Both the position numbers and the translations under genes were made by a program. Below are positions 37,238-45,829 of a stretch of DNA of 64,000 nt, piece by piece. Below the pieces are notes generated by a model. The model saw only the letters and a program-made list of their open reading frames with translations. It was not told the DNA's origin and searched no databases. Source of the DNA: JAWWOW01 sp033851265 (GTDB taxonomy: Bacteria > Actinomycetota > Actinomycetes > JAWWOW01); contig JAWWOW010000016.1 in assembly GCA_033851265.1 (NCBI GenBank), positions 1-64,000 of the forward strand, given 5' to 3'. Position 1 is the first letter of the stretch. Each line of letters opens with the position of its first letter.

Positions 37238-37711
37238 GTGATCCGACCCGCCGTACTCGCCGACGTGCCCGCGATCGTCGGGCTCGTGCGCGAGCTGGCG
37301 ACGTACGAGCGGGCGCCCGACCAGGTGGAACTCACCGATGAGCTCCTGACGGACGCGCTATTTGGTGACGCTCCAGCGGCTTTTTGCCATGTTGCGCAAG
37401 ACCACGGCACCGTCGTCGGAATGGCGCTGTGGTTCGTCAACTTCTCGACGTGGGTGGGCAAGCACGGCATCTATCTCGAGGATCTCTACGTCACGCCGGA
37501 CGCCCGCCGCAATGGTCATGGACGCGCGCTGCTTGCCACCCTCGCCACGATTGCCGTTGATCGTGGATACGGCCGACTCGAGTGGGCTGTCCTCGACTGG
37601 AACGAGCCGGCGCTCGAGTTCTATCGCTCCATCGGAGCGATCCCGCTGGACGAGTGGACGGTGCACAGGCTCGCGGGAGACGCGTTAGCGGCACTGGCGG
37701 AGCACTGCTGA
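37238..37711 (+). CDS. GNAT-family N-acetyltransferase
   Basis: This is a single GNAT domain (157 aa). The acetyl-CoA-binding motif A is YVTPDARRNGHGRALLATLA (about 87-106), in Q/R-x-x-G-x-G/A form, and motif B ends in LEWAVLDWNEPALEFYRSIGA. It resembles the diamine/thialysine acetyltransferase branch (YLEDLYV before motif A), which is suggestive only. The GTG start has no clear ribosome site; AACGAT 6 bases upstream is a weak leaderless -10. Its stop overlaps the next gene. Confidence 0.88.
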   Translation: MIRPAVLADVPAIVGLVRELATYERAPDQVELTDELLTDALFGDAPAAFCHVAQDHGTVVGMALWFVNFSTWVGKHGIYLEDLYVTPDARRNGHGRALLATLATIAVDRGYGRLEWAVLDWNEPALEFYRSIGAIPLDEWTVHRLAGDALAALAEHC

Positions 37712-38481
37712 CTGCGACCGAGAACCAAATCCCCGATCGGCGCTTGCTCGTCGCCGAGGTCTGGATCGTGCTGCTGATCTCGCTCGGGTTCCGGGCGATC
37801 TACGCCTTGGTCGACCTGATCGCGGATCTCACCAAAGGCGCACCGCTCAGTTCGCAAACCGCTGTACTCGTCGGCACCCAAGCCGACCGGCCCTGGCTCG
37901 ACCTCACCTATCAGCTGCTCGGCATCACCCGCGGTCTCGTCCCGGTTGCGCTGGTCATCTATCTCCTGCATCGATCCGGCGACTCCGCGAAGACGATCGG
38001 GTTCGACCTCCGCCGCCCGCGCGTCGACCTCGGCTTCGGTGCGGCGCTGGCCGCGGTGATCGGCGGCGCCGGACTCGGTCTCTACCTGGTCGCGCACGCG
38101 ATCGACAGCAACCTCACCGTCGTACCGACCACCCTGCGCGATATCTGGTGGCGCATCCCGGTGCTGATCCTGGCCGCCGCGGAGAATGCCACTCTCGAAG
38201 AGGTCATCGTCGTCGGTTACCTACTACATCGACTTCGACAGCTTGGGTGGAGCGACACAACGTCGCTCGCGCTGTCTGCCGGACTCCGTGGGAGCTATCA
38301 CCTGTACCAAGGCTTCGGCGGTTTCCTCGGAAACGCTGTGATGGGTGTCATCTTCGGCCGCATCTACCAGCGATACGGCCGCGTCGCTCCACTCGTCGTC
38401 GCACACACGCTCATCGACACCGTCGCCTTCGTGGGCTACGTCCTGCTCGCGGGCCACGTTTCCTGGCTGCCGACACCCTGA
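37708..38481 (+). CDS. CPBP-family intramembrane protein (CAAX protease-like), start uncertain
   Basis: This is a polytopic membrane protein of about 257 aa with six to seven hydrophobic segments. The three CPBP/Abi motifs can be traced: ATLEEVIVVGYL (motif 1), SAGLRGSYHLYQG (motif 2) and VVAHTLIDTVAF (motif 3). Motif 1 keeps the Glu pair, but the usual Arg of EExxxR is Val. No ATG or GTG is well placed. CTG at 37708 overlaps the GNAT stop as CTGA, and TTG at 37744 is the next option. It could be a Rce1-type protease or an inactive relative; its target is unknown. Confidence 0.75.
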   Translation: MTATENQIPDRRLLVAEVWIVLLISLGFRAIYALVDLIADLTKGAPLSSQTAVLVGTQADRPWLDLTYQLLGITRGLVPVALVIYLLHRSGDSAKTIGFDLRRPRVDLGFGAALAAVIGGAGLGLYLVAHAIDSNLTVVPTTLRDIWWRIPVLILAAAENATLEEVIVVGYLLHRLRQLGWSDTTSLALSAGLRGSYHLYQGFGGFLGNAVMGVIFGRIYQRYGRVAPLVVAHTLIDTVAFVGYVLLAGHVSWLPTP

Positions 38482-38482
38482 A

Positions 38483-41400
38483 TCAGGTCGTACGCCGACG
38501 CAACCGCGCCGCAGCCAGGCCACCGATGACAAACAGCATCGCGAGCGGTGGCAACCAGTCTGCGAGACCCGTCGTCGCGATCGGGCCGCCTGCACTGTTG
38601 CGATCCAGCGAGCTCAGAACCGTGACGACAACCGTGTCACTGCCGGACGCGCCATCGACGTCTGTCACCGTCAGCCGCACCGTGTACTTGCCCGCCTGTG
38701 AGTAGGCATGACGCACCGTCTCACCGGTCGCATCGGTCTTGCCGTCCCCGTTGAAGTCCCACCGGTACTTCAGCTGCGACGGAGCCGACGTGTCGTCCGA
38801 CGACTGCGATCCGTTGAAGGTGACCGGCTGGTTGACCATGACCGTCGCTGGCTTCGCGGCAGCGCGCGCCCTGGGAGCGGTGTTGGGGACACCGAACCCG
38901 TAGTCGAATGCGCCACAGCCCTTCCCGTCGGCGAATGTCACGTCGCCGGTCAGGTCACTGCCAGCACCGATTGCGGGGAACTCCGGCCCGGGTGTCTGTC
39001 CGGTCATCTTGTTGACGGTGAACTTCAGGCAGTTGTACTTGAACTCCCAGTTGCCTGTCTTAGACGCCGGATCGGTGTAGTTGTCGGTATGTCCCTTGTG
39101 GTCATCGAACGTGTCACCCGGGTGGAACGTCGCGTCGTTGAGCTCGGGTGTTTCGTCGCCAGGAGATGGCCTCGCGTCCAGCGGGCTCTGCGCCGGTGGG
39201 TCGTTGACACCGACATTGCCGTAACCATGGGTCTCATCGGTGTACTCGAGGAGCAACCCAGCGTTGAAGCCGATCGGAGCCCGCTCGTTCTGGCCGTGTC
39301 CGTCCTGGTCGAACCCGGAACGGTCACGCATCGACAGGTAGTAACCAACGTCGAAGGGCGCGGCGACCGAGGTGTTGAGGTACTGCCAGCCATGCGTGCA
39401 CTTTGACGCCACCGTCTTGGTTCCCTGGCAACCGCCGTTGAAAATCGCGGCGTCCCGCGGCCCCCCCGTTTTCTCGAAGTCGCTGGAGAAAATGGTCTGG
39501 TTGCCGGCCTTGATCGTCACGTTGTCGATGAACCAACCGGCGTACGCGAGTCCGACGTCGGTGGAGTAGCTGAAGCGGACTGCTCCGTTCTTGCCCGCCA
39601 GCGCGGAGAGATCGAAGGAGTCCTCGACGAAAGTGAAGTCCGGGTACGAGTCGAACTGTGACAAGCCGGTCAGGTCGCCGATACCCCGCCGGTCGATTTC
39701 CTCGGTCCCGTTCTTCCACGAGGTACTCGAGCCCGTGAGGCCATTGCCGTACTTCGCCTGGCACGGATTGCTGTTGGGGTTCGTCGACGCCGGCGTCGTG
39801 TTGCCATTCTTCGAAGGAGCCGACGTGTACTCGTTGATGGCGCCCGCTGAGTTCGGAACGCCGATGAGGACGTAGCCGTAGTCGAAGTCCCACTCGATTT
39901 CCCACGCATGCTTCAGGGTCATCGTCACGGGAGTTCCGGCCGGAATGTTCTTCAACTGCGGGAGCGCGATGTCGAAGTTGTGACCACCGAGTGGTGAGCA
40001 GCCGAAGTCGTTACCAGCTTGCGACCACCACACATGCGACGGGGACGCGCCCTGCTGCACCTTCTTCGGATCGATGATGCGCTTGCCGGGCAACTTTGCG
40101 TTGTAAACGAGCGCGTTGTGCACGCCCGGCCCACTCAAGGTGTACGGCGTACCGTCCGGTGTCTGCCATCGGATGGTGTGCGTGTCCTTCTTCGTGTCCG
40201 TCCAGTCAGTCACCTTCGTGCCGTATGGCACTGGCTCGGGAACGACCCAGCCGTAGTCCTGCAGCTGAAAGGCGGCGCTGTTCTGCGACTTGTCGGTTGC
40301 CATCAACATGTAGTCGCCATACGTCGCACGGCTACCCGTCGAGTAGTAGTCAGGCGCACCAAGCGAGTGGCCGTACTCGTGGCTGATCACGCTGGCCTTG
40401 TCGATGGCTGTCTCGGGGTTGACGTTGTACGGACCGACGCGAACGAACACCTTCAGGTTTGCCGGCCCGGGAGTCGTTGTCATCTGGGTGCGTGTCACGT
40501 TGGTGTACCAGAGCGGCTCACCCTCGAGGTTCTTCAGCTGATCCTTGCTCGTGTACCCCGGCAGGCCGGTCGCCGCGTCGACGTACGTGCCCTCAAGAGT
40601 CGAGGAGTGTGGCCAGATGTTGTCGTACGGCGGCACATTGGTCTGCGAAGCACCGGCGCCGTCCTTGCCCTGGAAGATGACCTCGAAGAAGTCGACGACG
40701 CCGTCCTTGTCGGTGTCGAAGTCGCTGTAATCGATGTCCGGGTCAGCCGCGACGGCGGCGTCGTAAGCCAGTTTCGCGGCCGGGCCGCAGGCCTCGTCGA
40801 GAGCCTGCAACTGACCGACACCCGCCTCCGCACCGATGAGCGCGCTGCCGTTGGAGTCGTCGCCGTAGTAGTCGCGCATGCCAGGCAGCTGGTACCAACC
40901 ACCCTTCACGCGCTTCTGTCCGAACAGCGGCTTGCCGCCGTTCAGTTGGGCGGATGTCACGCCGTGGCAGGTGTTCAGCTTCGTCGCGCTGCTCGTCGTG
41001 AAGGTCTGACCGTCAGCCGGGGAGTAGTTGTCATCGGGAATGCCCTCGGACGGGATGTCGGCCTTCGGGAACAGCTGCCCGAGCGACATCTCCTGATACA
41101 GGCTGAAGGTCGACGCCTTGTTGGTCGGGCTGTTGATGACCTCGTCGAGTTTGCCGGCCGAGTGGGCGGCGGAGTGCTTGAAATCGATGTAGTCGACCGG
41201 CACGACCGGGAACGGCCGGTCGCCGTACCGCGCGGTCTCGAAGTTCTCCCCCGGCGGGATGACCCGTGGACCGTGGCTCTCCGATTCACCGGTGGCGCCA
41301 GCGGTGAACTCCGCAATCGTCGACAGGTTGCGCCACACCACTTGCGGGTCCTGCACCAACGAGTCGGCCTTCGCATCGACGATCAGGGTTTTGATGGTCG

Positions 41401-41800
41401 GTTGCGTCGATGTGCCGGCCGCCACGATGCCGATGTCCCAGGTCACCAGGTTCGCCGTCGGGGTGACCGTGCCACCGCCCACCTGATGCGCGCCCGTGAA
41501 CGACATGCCCTGGACTGCCGTCACCTTGGCCGCCACGTCCGCTGACGTGCCGTAGTTGCGCACGAGGACGCGGAACACGTAGGTGTCGCCCGGCTTGACC
41601 CAGCCGACCGAGGAGACGAACGAGTTCTCGATCTGGATGCCGGTGTTCGCCAGCGGAGCCACGTGCGGTGCCGCGGCAGCGGCCGTCGGCTTGGCGCGCG
41701 AGGCGGACGGCTGCGCGGCGAGAGCCACGCTCACTCCGACCGTCAATGTTGCGGCGGTGACGAGGCAGATGGCAGGTCGCAGCAGACGCCTTTGTCGCAT
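38483..41800 (-). CDS. Secreted M6-family (immune inhibitor A-like) metalloprotease with PKD domain and C-terminal anchor
   Basis: This 1105 aa protein begins with a Sec signal peptide (about residues 1-29). The M6 catalytic site is HEYGHSLGAPD (474-484): His474, His478 and probably Asp484 as zinc ligands, Glu475 as base. Downstream regions match InhA-type C-terminal domains, followed by a PKD domain (PVTFNGSQSSDD to VTVL, about 985-1060). The end is IATTG (1074-1078), a hydrophobic helix and RLRRRTT, resembling a class E LAxTG sorting signal. GGAGGA precedes the ATG. It probably degrades extracellular protein at the cell surface. Confidence 0.92.
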   Translation of the reverse strand: MRQRRLLRPAICLVTAATLTVGVSVALAAQPSASRAKPTAAAAAPHVAPLANTGIQIENSFVSSVGWVKPGDTYVFRVLVRNYGTSADVAAKVTAVQGMSFTGAHQVGGGTVTPTANLVTWDIGIVAAGTSTQPTIKTLIVDAKADSLVQDPQVVWRNLSTIAEFTAGATGESESHGPRVIPPGENFETARYGDRPFPVVPVDYIDFKHSAAHSAGKLDEVINSPTNKASTFSLYQEMSLGQLFPKADIPSEGIPDDNYSPADGQTFTTSSATKLNTCHGVTSAQLNGGKPLFGQKRVKGGWYQLPGMRDYYGDDSNGSALIGAEAGVGQLQALDEACGPAAKLAYDAAVAADPDIDYSDFDTDKDGVVDFFEVIFQGKDGAGASQTNVPPYDNIWPHSSTLEGTYVDAATGLPGYTSKDQLKNLEGEPLWYTNVTRTQMTTTPGPANLKVFVRVGPYNVNPETAIDKASVISHEYGHSLGAPDYYSTGSRATYGDYMLMATDKSQNSAAFQLQDYGWVVPEPVPYGTKVTDWTDTKKDTHTIRWQTPDGTPYTLSGPGVHNALVYNAKLPGKRIIDPKKVQQGASPSHVWWSQAGNDFGCSPLGGHNFDIALPQLKNIPAGTPVTMTLKHAWEIEWDFDYGYVLIGVPNSAGAINEYTSAPSKNGNTTPASTNPNSNPCQAKYGNGLTGSSTSWKNGTEEIDRRGIGDLTGLSQFDSYPDFTFVEDSFDLSALAGKNGAVRFSYSTDVGLAYAGWFIDNVTIKAGNQTIFSSDFEKTGGPRDAAIFNGGCQGTKTVASKCTHGWQYLNTSVAAPFDVGYYLSMRDRSGFDQDGHGQNERAPIGFNAGLLLEYTDETHGYGNVGVNDPPAQSPLDARPSPGDETPELNDATFHPGDTFDDHKGHTDNYTDPASKTGNWEFKYNCLKFTVNKMTGQTPGPEFPAIGAGSDLTGDVTFADGKGCGAFDYGFGVPNTAPRARAAAKPATVMVNQPVTFNGSQSSDDTSAPSQLKYRWDFNGDGKTDATGETVRHAYSQAGKYTVRLTVTDVDGASGSDTVVVTVLSSLDRNSAGGPIATTGLADWLPPLAMLFVIGGLAAARLRRRTT

Positions 41801-41903
41801 GCGGAAGGTCCTCCGAGAGCGGTTGTGTCGGATTACGGGCGACGGTCCTCGTCACACGCTTGGTAATCCATTCGTCGCTGTTGCCTGCGTTCCTGCCCGG
41901 CCG

Positions 41904-43916
41904 CTAGCCCGCGGGGGTTGCCTTTCCATAACGAGACGCCGCAGCGGCAACCGCTGCCCCGGTCGCCAACCCCGCCGCGGCAAGGGCCGTGCGCCGGTCA
42001 CTACCGGTCGTAGGAAGTCCTCGGTTCTGGTCGGTCGGTGTGTTGGTGTCACCCGAACCACCGGACGGAGCGAACAGGTCGAACGGCGCTGCGACGAGCA
42101 GCTCGACATTGCGCTCGTTGACGTCGCCGCGGCGACCGTCGCCGCCCCCGCCCCCGCCCGGGCGCTCCTGCCAGTCGTTGATCGACAGCTCGCGCGCGAG
42201 AGATGCGAGTCGCAACGGGGTGTCGATGCGACCGCCGTACGACGGAGGGGCAGCAGTGTCGATGACGGTTCCGAAGACCGACAACGTGCCGTCTCTGTTG
42301 TCGACCAGCTCAACCAACCGGGCCTGTTGCGGCCAGTCGATGTGCGCCGCCGTGTTGACCTCCCAGAAACCGCCGCCGAGCTTGGCGCCAGCTGCTTGGG
42401 GGTGTGCATAGATCGCGTTTTCGTGCGAGTGACCGTTGACCCAGACCACGACGTTTGGGAAGCGCTGCAGCAACGCCTCGATCACGGCGCCTTCCACTCG
42501 CGGTCCTGGGTCGTCAACCGCGGGGATCGGGTTGGTGAGGCTGTGGATGCCGTGGTGGCTGAAGATCACCACGAGACGGTCACGGCGTGCACCGCCACGA
42601 ACGACATTGCCTGCGGTGTCGAGGTGTTTGGTGTGCATGGCAACCAGTTGACGTTCGAGCCAGTCGACTTGGGGCTGGTCCAACGAGCCCTCGCTGTACC
42701 CGTTGGGGTTCACCGTGTCGATGACGATCCCGTGTACCGGGACGGCAGAGCCCGGCAGGTCGAAGGCGTAGTACGCCGTACCGTCGTCACGGTTCTTTTG
42801 TGTGAAGCCGTGTCCCCGCGGCCGTCCGGTCGTCGTGAAGTGCTCGGCGACCGTTTGCTCGCGCGTAACCAAGCGTCGTCTCGTGTCCGGCGAGACAGGC
42901 CGCACGGCCGTCGGGGTGAACGCCGCCGCGATCAGCGCCGGATCCCGCGATGCCAACGCGTTTTCGATGTCTGCCGCACTGCCCGCGAACGCGGTCGCCT
43001 TCAAAGGACCGGTCGAAACCAGACCGAGCTGGAAGGACCGCGGGAAGTTGCCCTGAACCAGCCCGTCGTGGTTGCCGAAGGCGGAGTACCACGGCACGTT
43101 CAGCCCACGCGCCTGGAATGGCTTGCGGCAGGAGTCGAGCAAGCCGGGGATCACCGGGAAGCCGTACGTCGTGATTCCGAAGTCCGCAGGTTTTCCAGAC
43201 GGCGGGCCGTCGGGGTGCCAGTAGGCCGGGTCATAGAAGTTCGCGTTGCCGTCGACGACGCCTTCGTACTGCGTCAGGTCTCCGGAGTCGGGCACTACGC
43301 GCTCGCCGTCGAGCAGGTCGATGAACCACCGCAGTTCGTTGTACTGCTGGTTGTCGATGTTGTCCCCGGTCGAGATGGCAAAGCTGAGCGGCCGCCCGGT
43401 CACCGGCCCGCGCCCAATGGCATTGATGCGCCGCACCATCGCTTCGCCGACTTGGGTGGTCAGGAACTCCTGGGGGCGGTACGCCGCGGTGAACAGATTC
43501 AGCGGAAACGACTGGTTGTCGCTATACCGATCGACGTACTCGACGCGGGCCGGCGACTGCGCATCGACCAGATGAATGTCGGTGAGCTGCGCGAACGCGA
43601 CGACGGCCCGACGGCGCGTCTCCCGCCCTGCCTTTGCCGCCACACCCAGGTCGGCGCGGACGATATGCGGTTCACCGGGCTGTTCGATGATCTGCACGTA
43701 GCCCTTGTTCGCCGTCGTGCGGACGCCGTGGAACAGGACGCGCTCCACGGTGGTGCCCTGCGGCGCGACCGGTCCCGACGCCGCCAGTGCCTGCCGAGCC
43801 GGAAACGCGTTGAGCCCGCCGACTGCGGCGGCCCCGACGACACCCGAACGGATGAATCCACGCCGGCTGAGGCGTCGACCACCGATTGTGTCCTCGGTGT
43901 CCGAATCGTCAGTCAT
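41904..43916 (-). CDS. Exported TIGR03767-like metallophosphoesterase with Tat signal and LPTTG anchor
   Basis: This 670 aa protein has an N-terminal twin-arginine signal (SRRGFIRSGVVGAAAVGG, about 17-34) for folded export. Calcineurin-like phosphoesterase motifs appear as QLTDIHL, SAFGNHD and FSHHGIH with NGHSHEN later. The overall layout fits the large actinobacterial TIGR03767 family. The C-terminus has LPTTG at 634-638, then Ala/Gly-rich hydrophobic residues and RYGK, a sortase sorting signal. The substrate is unknown. It lies 103 bases upstream of the M6 protease gene on the same strand. Confidence 0.88.
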   Translation of the reverse strand: MTDDSDTEDTIGGRRLSRRGFIRSGVVGAAAVGGLNAFPARQALAASGPVAPQGTTVERVLFHGVRTTANKGYVQIIEQPGEPHIVRADLGVAAKAGRETRRRAVVAFAQLTDIHLVDAQSPARVEYVDRYSDNQSFPLNLFTAAYRPQEFLTTQVGEAMVRRINAIGRGPVTGRPLSFAISTGDNIDNQQYNELRWFIDLLDGERVVPDSGDLTQYEGVVDGNANFYDPAYWHPDGPPSGKPADFGITTYGFPVIPGLLDSCRKPFQARGLNVPWYSAFGNHDGLVQGNFPRSFQLGLVSTGPLKATAFAGSAADIENALASRDPALIAAAFTPTAVRPVSPDTRRRLVTREQTVAEHFTTTGRPRGHGFTQKNRDDGTAYYAFDLPGSAVPVHGIVIDTVNPNGYSEGSLDQPQVDWLERQLVAMHTKHLDTAGNVVRGGARRDRLVVIFSHHGIHSLTNPIPAVDDPGPRVEGAVIEALLQRFPNVVVWVNGHSHENAIYAHPQAAGAKLGGGFWEVNTAAHIDWPQQARLVELVDNRDGTLSVFGTVIDTAAPPSYGGRIDTPLRLASLARELSINDWQERPGGGGGGDGRRGDVNERNVELLVAAPFDLFAPSGGSGDTNTPTDQNRGLPTTGSDRRTALAAAGLATGAAVAAAASRYGKATPAG

Positions 43917-44049
43917 GGCTTGCCTGAATGATGTTGGACGTCCTTCCCAAGTGGGGACGCTCCCGGGAGTTCGTTGCGCAGGATAGTTTCGTTGGTGCCC
44001 GGCGAGTCCCTTCTTGCCCCACGCGCCCAGATCTCAGGAGGCACGCTGC

Positions 44050-44460
44050 ATGAGCGAATCGGCGTCCATACCCGTCGATTTGTCTGACGTCGTCACCGTA
44101 CGGATCCCGGCCTCGGGCGCCTACCTTTCGGTGCTGCGTACGGCAACTGCAGGACTGGCAGCCCGCCTCGACTTCACCCTCGACGACATCGAAGACCTCC
44201 GGATCGCCGTCGACGAGGCCTGCGCGATGCTGCTCGTGTCAGCCGTCGCCGGCACCGACCTCACGTGCGAGTTCGAGCTCGAAGGCGAGGGCATGCGCAT
44301 CGCGGTGTCCGTGCTCTCCCGCGATGGCGAGCTGCCGCGGCGCGACACGTTCGCCTGGACCGTGCTGACCGCCCTGGCCGGTGGTGTGGACGCCCAGGCC
44401 ACCGCGGACGGGCACGTGACCATCGAGTTGCGCAAGCAACGCGGGGTGACGGCTGCGTGA
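44050..44460 (+). CDS. rsbW: Anti-sigma factor, RsbW-like serine kinase/ATPase
   Basis: This is a GHKL-fold anti-sigma factor (136 aa). The N-box is seen in RIAVDEACAMLLV (about 53-65), and the rest follows the HATPase_c_2 pattern with a shortened G-box region. AGGAG precedes the ATG at 44050 with good spacing. Its GTGA overlap with the downstream sigma factor gene marks it as the partner that holds the sigma factor inactive. No anti-anti-sigma (STAS) gene is present nearby. Confidence 0.88.
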   Translation: MSESASIPVDLSDVVTVRIPASGAYLSVLRTATAGLAARLDFTLDDIEDLRIAVDEACAMLLVSAVAGTDLTCEFELEGEGMRIAVSVLSRDGELPRRDTFAWTVLTALAGGVDAQATADGHVTIELRKQRGVTAA

Positions 44461-45350
44461 GCGAGCCAACAGGGGGCGCCGACACACCTGCCGGCACGGC
44501 GACCAAGCCCAGCGACGAGGACACCGACCAGACGGTGCTCACTCCAGAAGACGCAGAGATTGCGGTCGCCAGTCAGCGGGTTGCTGACCGGGCGACGGAC
44601 CGAGCTCGAGCACGTGCGCTTTTCGTGGAGTTGGCGACGCTCGACAGCAATGACCCCACGCGGGCGAAGATGCGCGACGAACTCGTCGAGATGCACCTGC
44701 CACTCGTCGAGTACCTCGCCCGTCGCTTCCGCAATCGAGGCGAACCGCTCGACGATCTCGTGCAGGTCGCCACGATCGGCCTGATCAAATCGGTGGATCG
44801 CTTCGATACCGAGCGTGGCGTCGAGTTCTCGACGTACGCAACTCCCACGATCGTTGGTGAGATCAAGCGGCACTTCCGCGACAAGGGCTGGGCCATCCGC
44901 GTTCCGCGGCGGCTCCAAGAGCTCAAGTTGTCACTCACCAAGGCAACAGCCGAGTTGGCTCAGGAGCAAGGCCGATCGCCGACCGTTGCCGAGCTCGCCG
45001 GCCGGCTGGGCATGAGCGAGGAAGAAGTGCTGGAAGGCCTCGAGTCGGCCAACGCCTATGCGGCGGTGTCACTCGACGCCCCGGAAGGCTCAGAAGAGGC
45101 CGGGTCGGCTGTCGCCGACAGCCTGGGTGAGTACGACGAGGCACTCGAGCGCGTTGAGTACCGCGAGGCGCTGAAGCCGCTCCTCGATCAGCTTCCGGTG
45201 CGCGAGAAGAAGATCCTGATGCTGCGGTTCTTCGGCAACATGACGCAGTCGCAAATCGCGACCCAGCTCGGTATCTCGCAGATGCACGTGTCCCGGCTGT
45301 TGGCGCGCACGCTGGTTCAGCTGCGCGAAGGCCTCCTCAACGAGGAGTGA
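44457..45350 (+). CDS. sigF: Stress-response sigma factor of the SigB/SigF/SigG group
   Basis: This group 3 sigma-70 factor (297 aa from the GTG at 44457) has region 2 (HLPLVEYLARRFRNRGEPLD, LVQVATIGLIKSVDRFD), region 3 (TYATPTIVGEIKRHFRDKGW) and region 4 with the helix-turn-helix MTQSQIATQLGISQMHVSRL. A 30-40 residue acidic N-terminal lead precedes region 2. Coupling to rsbW by overlap defines a sigma/anti-sigma module for general stress. The closest named relative is SigF, but B, F and G types are hard to separate by eye. Confidence 0.92.
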   Translation: MSEPTGGADTPAGTATKPSDEDTDQTVLTPEDAEIAVASQRVADRATDRARARALFVELATLDSNDPTRAKMRDELVEMHLPLVEYLARRFRNRGEPLDDLVQVATIGLIKSVDRFDTERGVEFSTYATPTIVGEIKRHFRDKGWAIRVPRRLQELKLSLTKATAELAQEQGRSPTVAELAGRLGMSEEEVLEGLESANAYAAVSLDAPEGSEEAGSAVADSLGEYDEALERVEYREALKPLLDQLPVREKKILMLRFFGNMTQSQIATQLGISQMHVSRLLARTLVQLREGLLNEE

Positions 45351-45354
45351 GTGG

Positions 45355-45762
45355 TCAGTCCGGCGAGTCCACTTCGCCGGCCAGGACCGAACGCCCTCCC
45401 GGCGTACCGATCAGCAACCCAAGGACGAGCACGCTTGGCACCAACACGGCCACGGCGACGGCCGGGCGTTCGCTCTGGATCAGCCCGATCCCGACCGGGA
45501 TGCTGAGCAGTTCGATCAGCACGGTCGGCGAGTACGCAGGACGCCTCCGATGCGACAACCCCCGGGCGGCGGCGACCAGCGTCCCACCGAACAGCAGCCC
45601 GATCGCAGCCCCGAACAACGCAAGGCCGCGGTTATCCGGCTCGCCGGCAATGAGGAATCCGGCGTACGTCAGCGAACCCGCGACGAGGGCAACACCTTGA
45701 AGTGCCACCAACGACGCCGCCACGCGCACCGCGAGCGGTGTCGGGTGGCTCGGTGAGGTCAT
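45355..45762 (-). CDS. Small membrane protein, four helices, function unknown
   Basis: This 135-residue protein has about four hydrophobic segments (near 12-33, 47-66, 80-97 and 100-120) with short loops, and an N-terminal TSPSHPTPLAVRVAA lead. I recognise no catalytic motif; similar small membrane proteins are common in actinobacteria. The ATG at 45762 follows TAGGGT and 6 bases, so it is transcribed from its own leaderless promoter, convergent with sigF. Confidence 0.75.
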   Translation of the reverse strand: MTSPSHPTPLAVRVAASLVALQGVALVAGSLTYAGFLIAGEPDNRGLALFGAAIGLLFGGTLVAAARGLSHRRRPAYSPTVLIELLSIPVGIGLIQSERPAVAVAVLVPSVLVLGLLIGTPGGRSVLAGEVDSPD

Positions 45763-45768
45763 CGGCGG

Positions 45769-45774
45769 ACCCTA
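45769..45774 (-). promoter_or_regulatory. Leaderless -10 element for the small membrane protein
   Basis: TAGGGT on the minus strand lies 6 bases before the ATG at 45762. Confidence 0.55.
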
Positions 45775-45816
45775 ACTGCCTGCCTCAACCGGCCCAGTCG
45801 AACGCGGTCAGTCCGT

Positions 45817-45822
45817 TACCCT
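45817..45822 (+). promoter_or_regulatory. Leaderless -10 element for the lipid kinase
   Basis: TACCCT lies 7 bases before the ATG at 45830. Confidence 0.55.
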
Positions 45823-45829
45823 CGATGTA

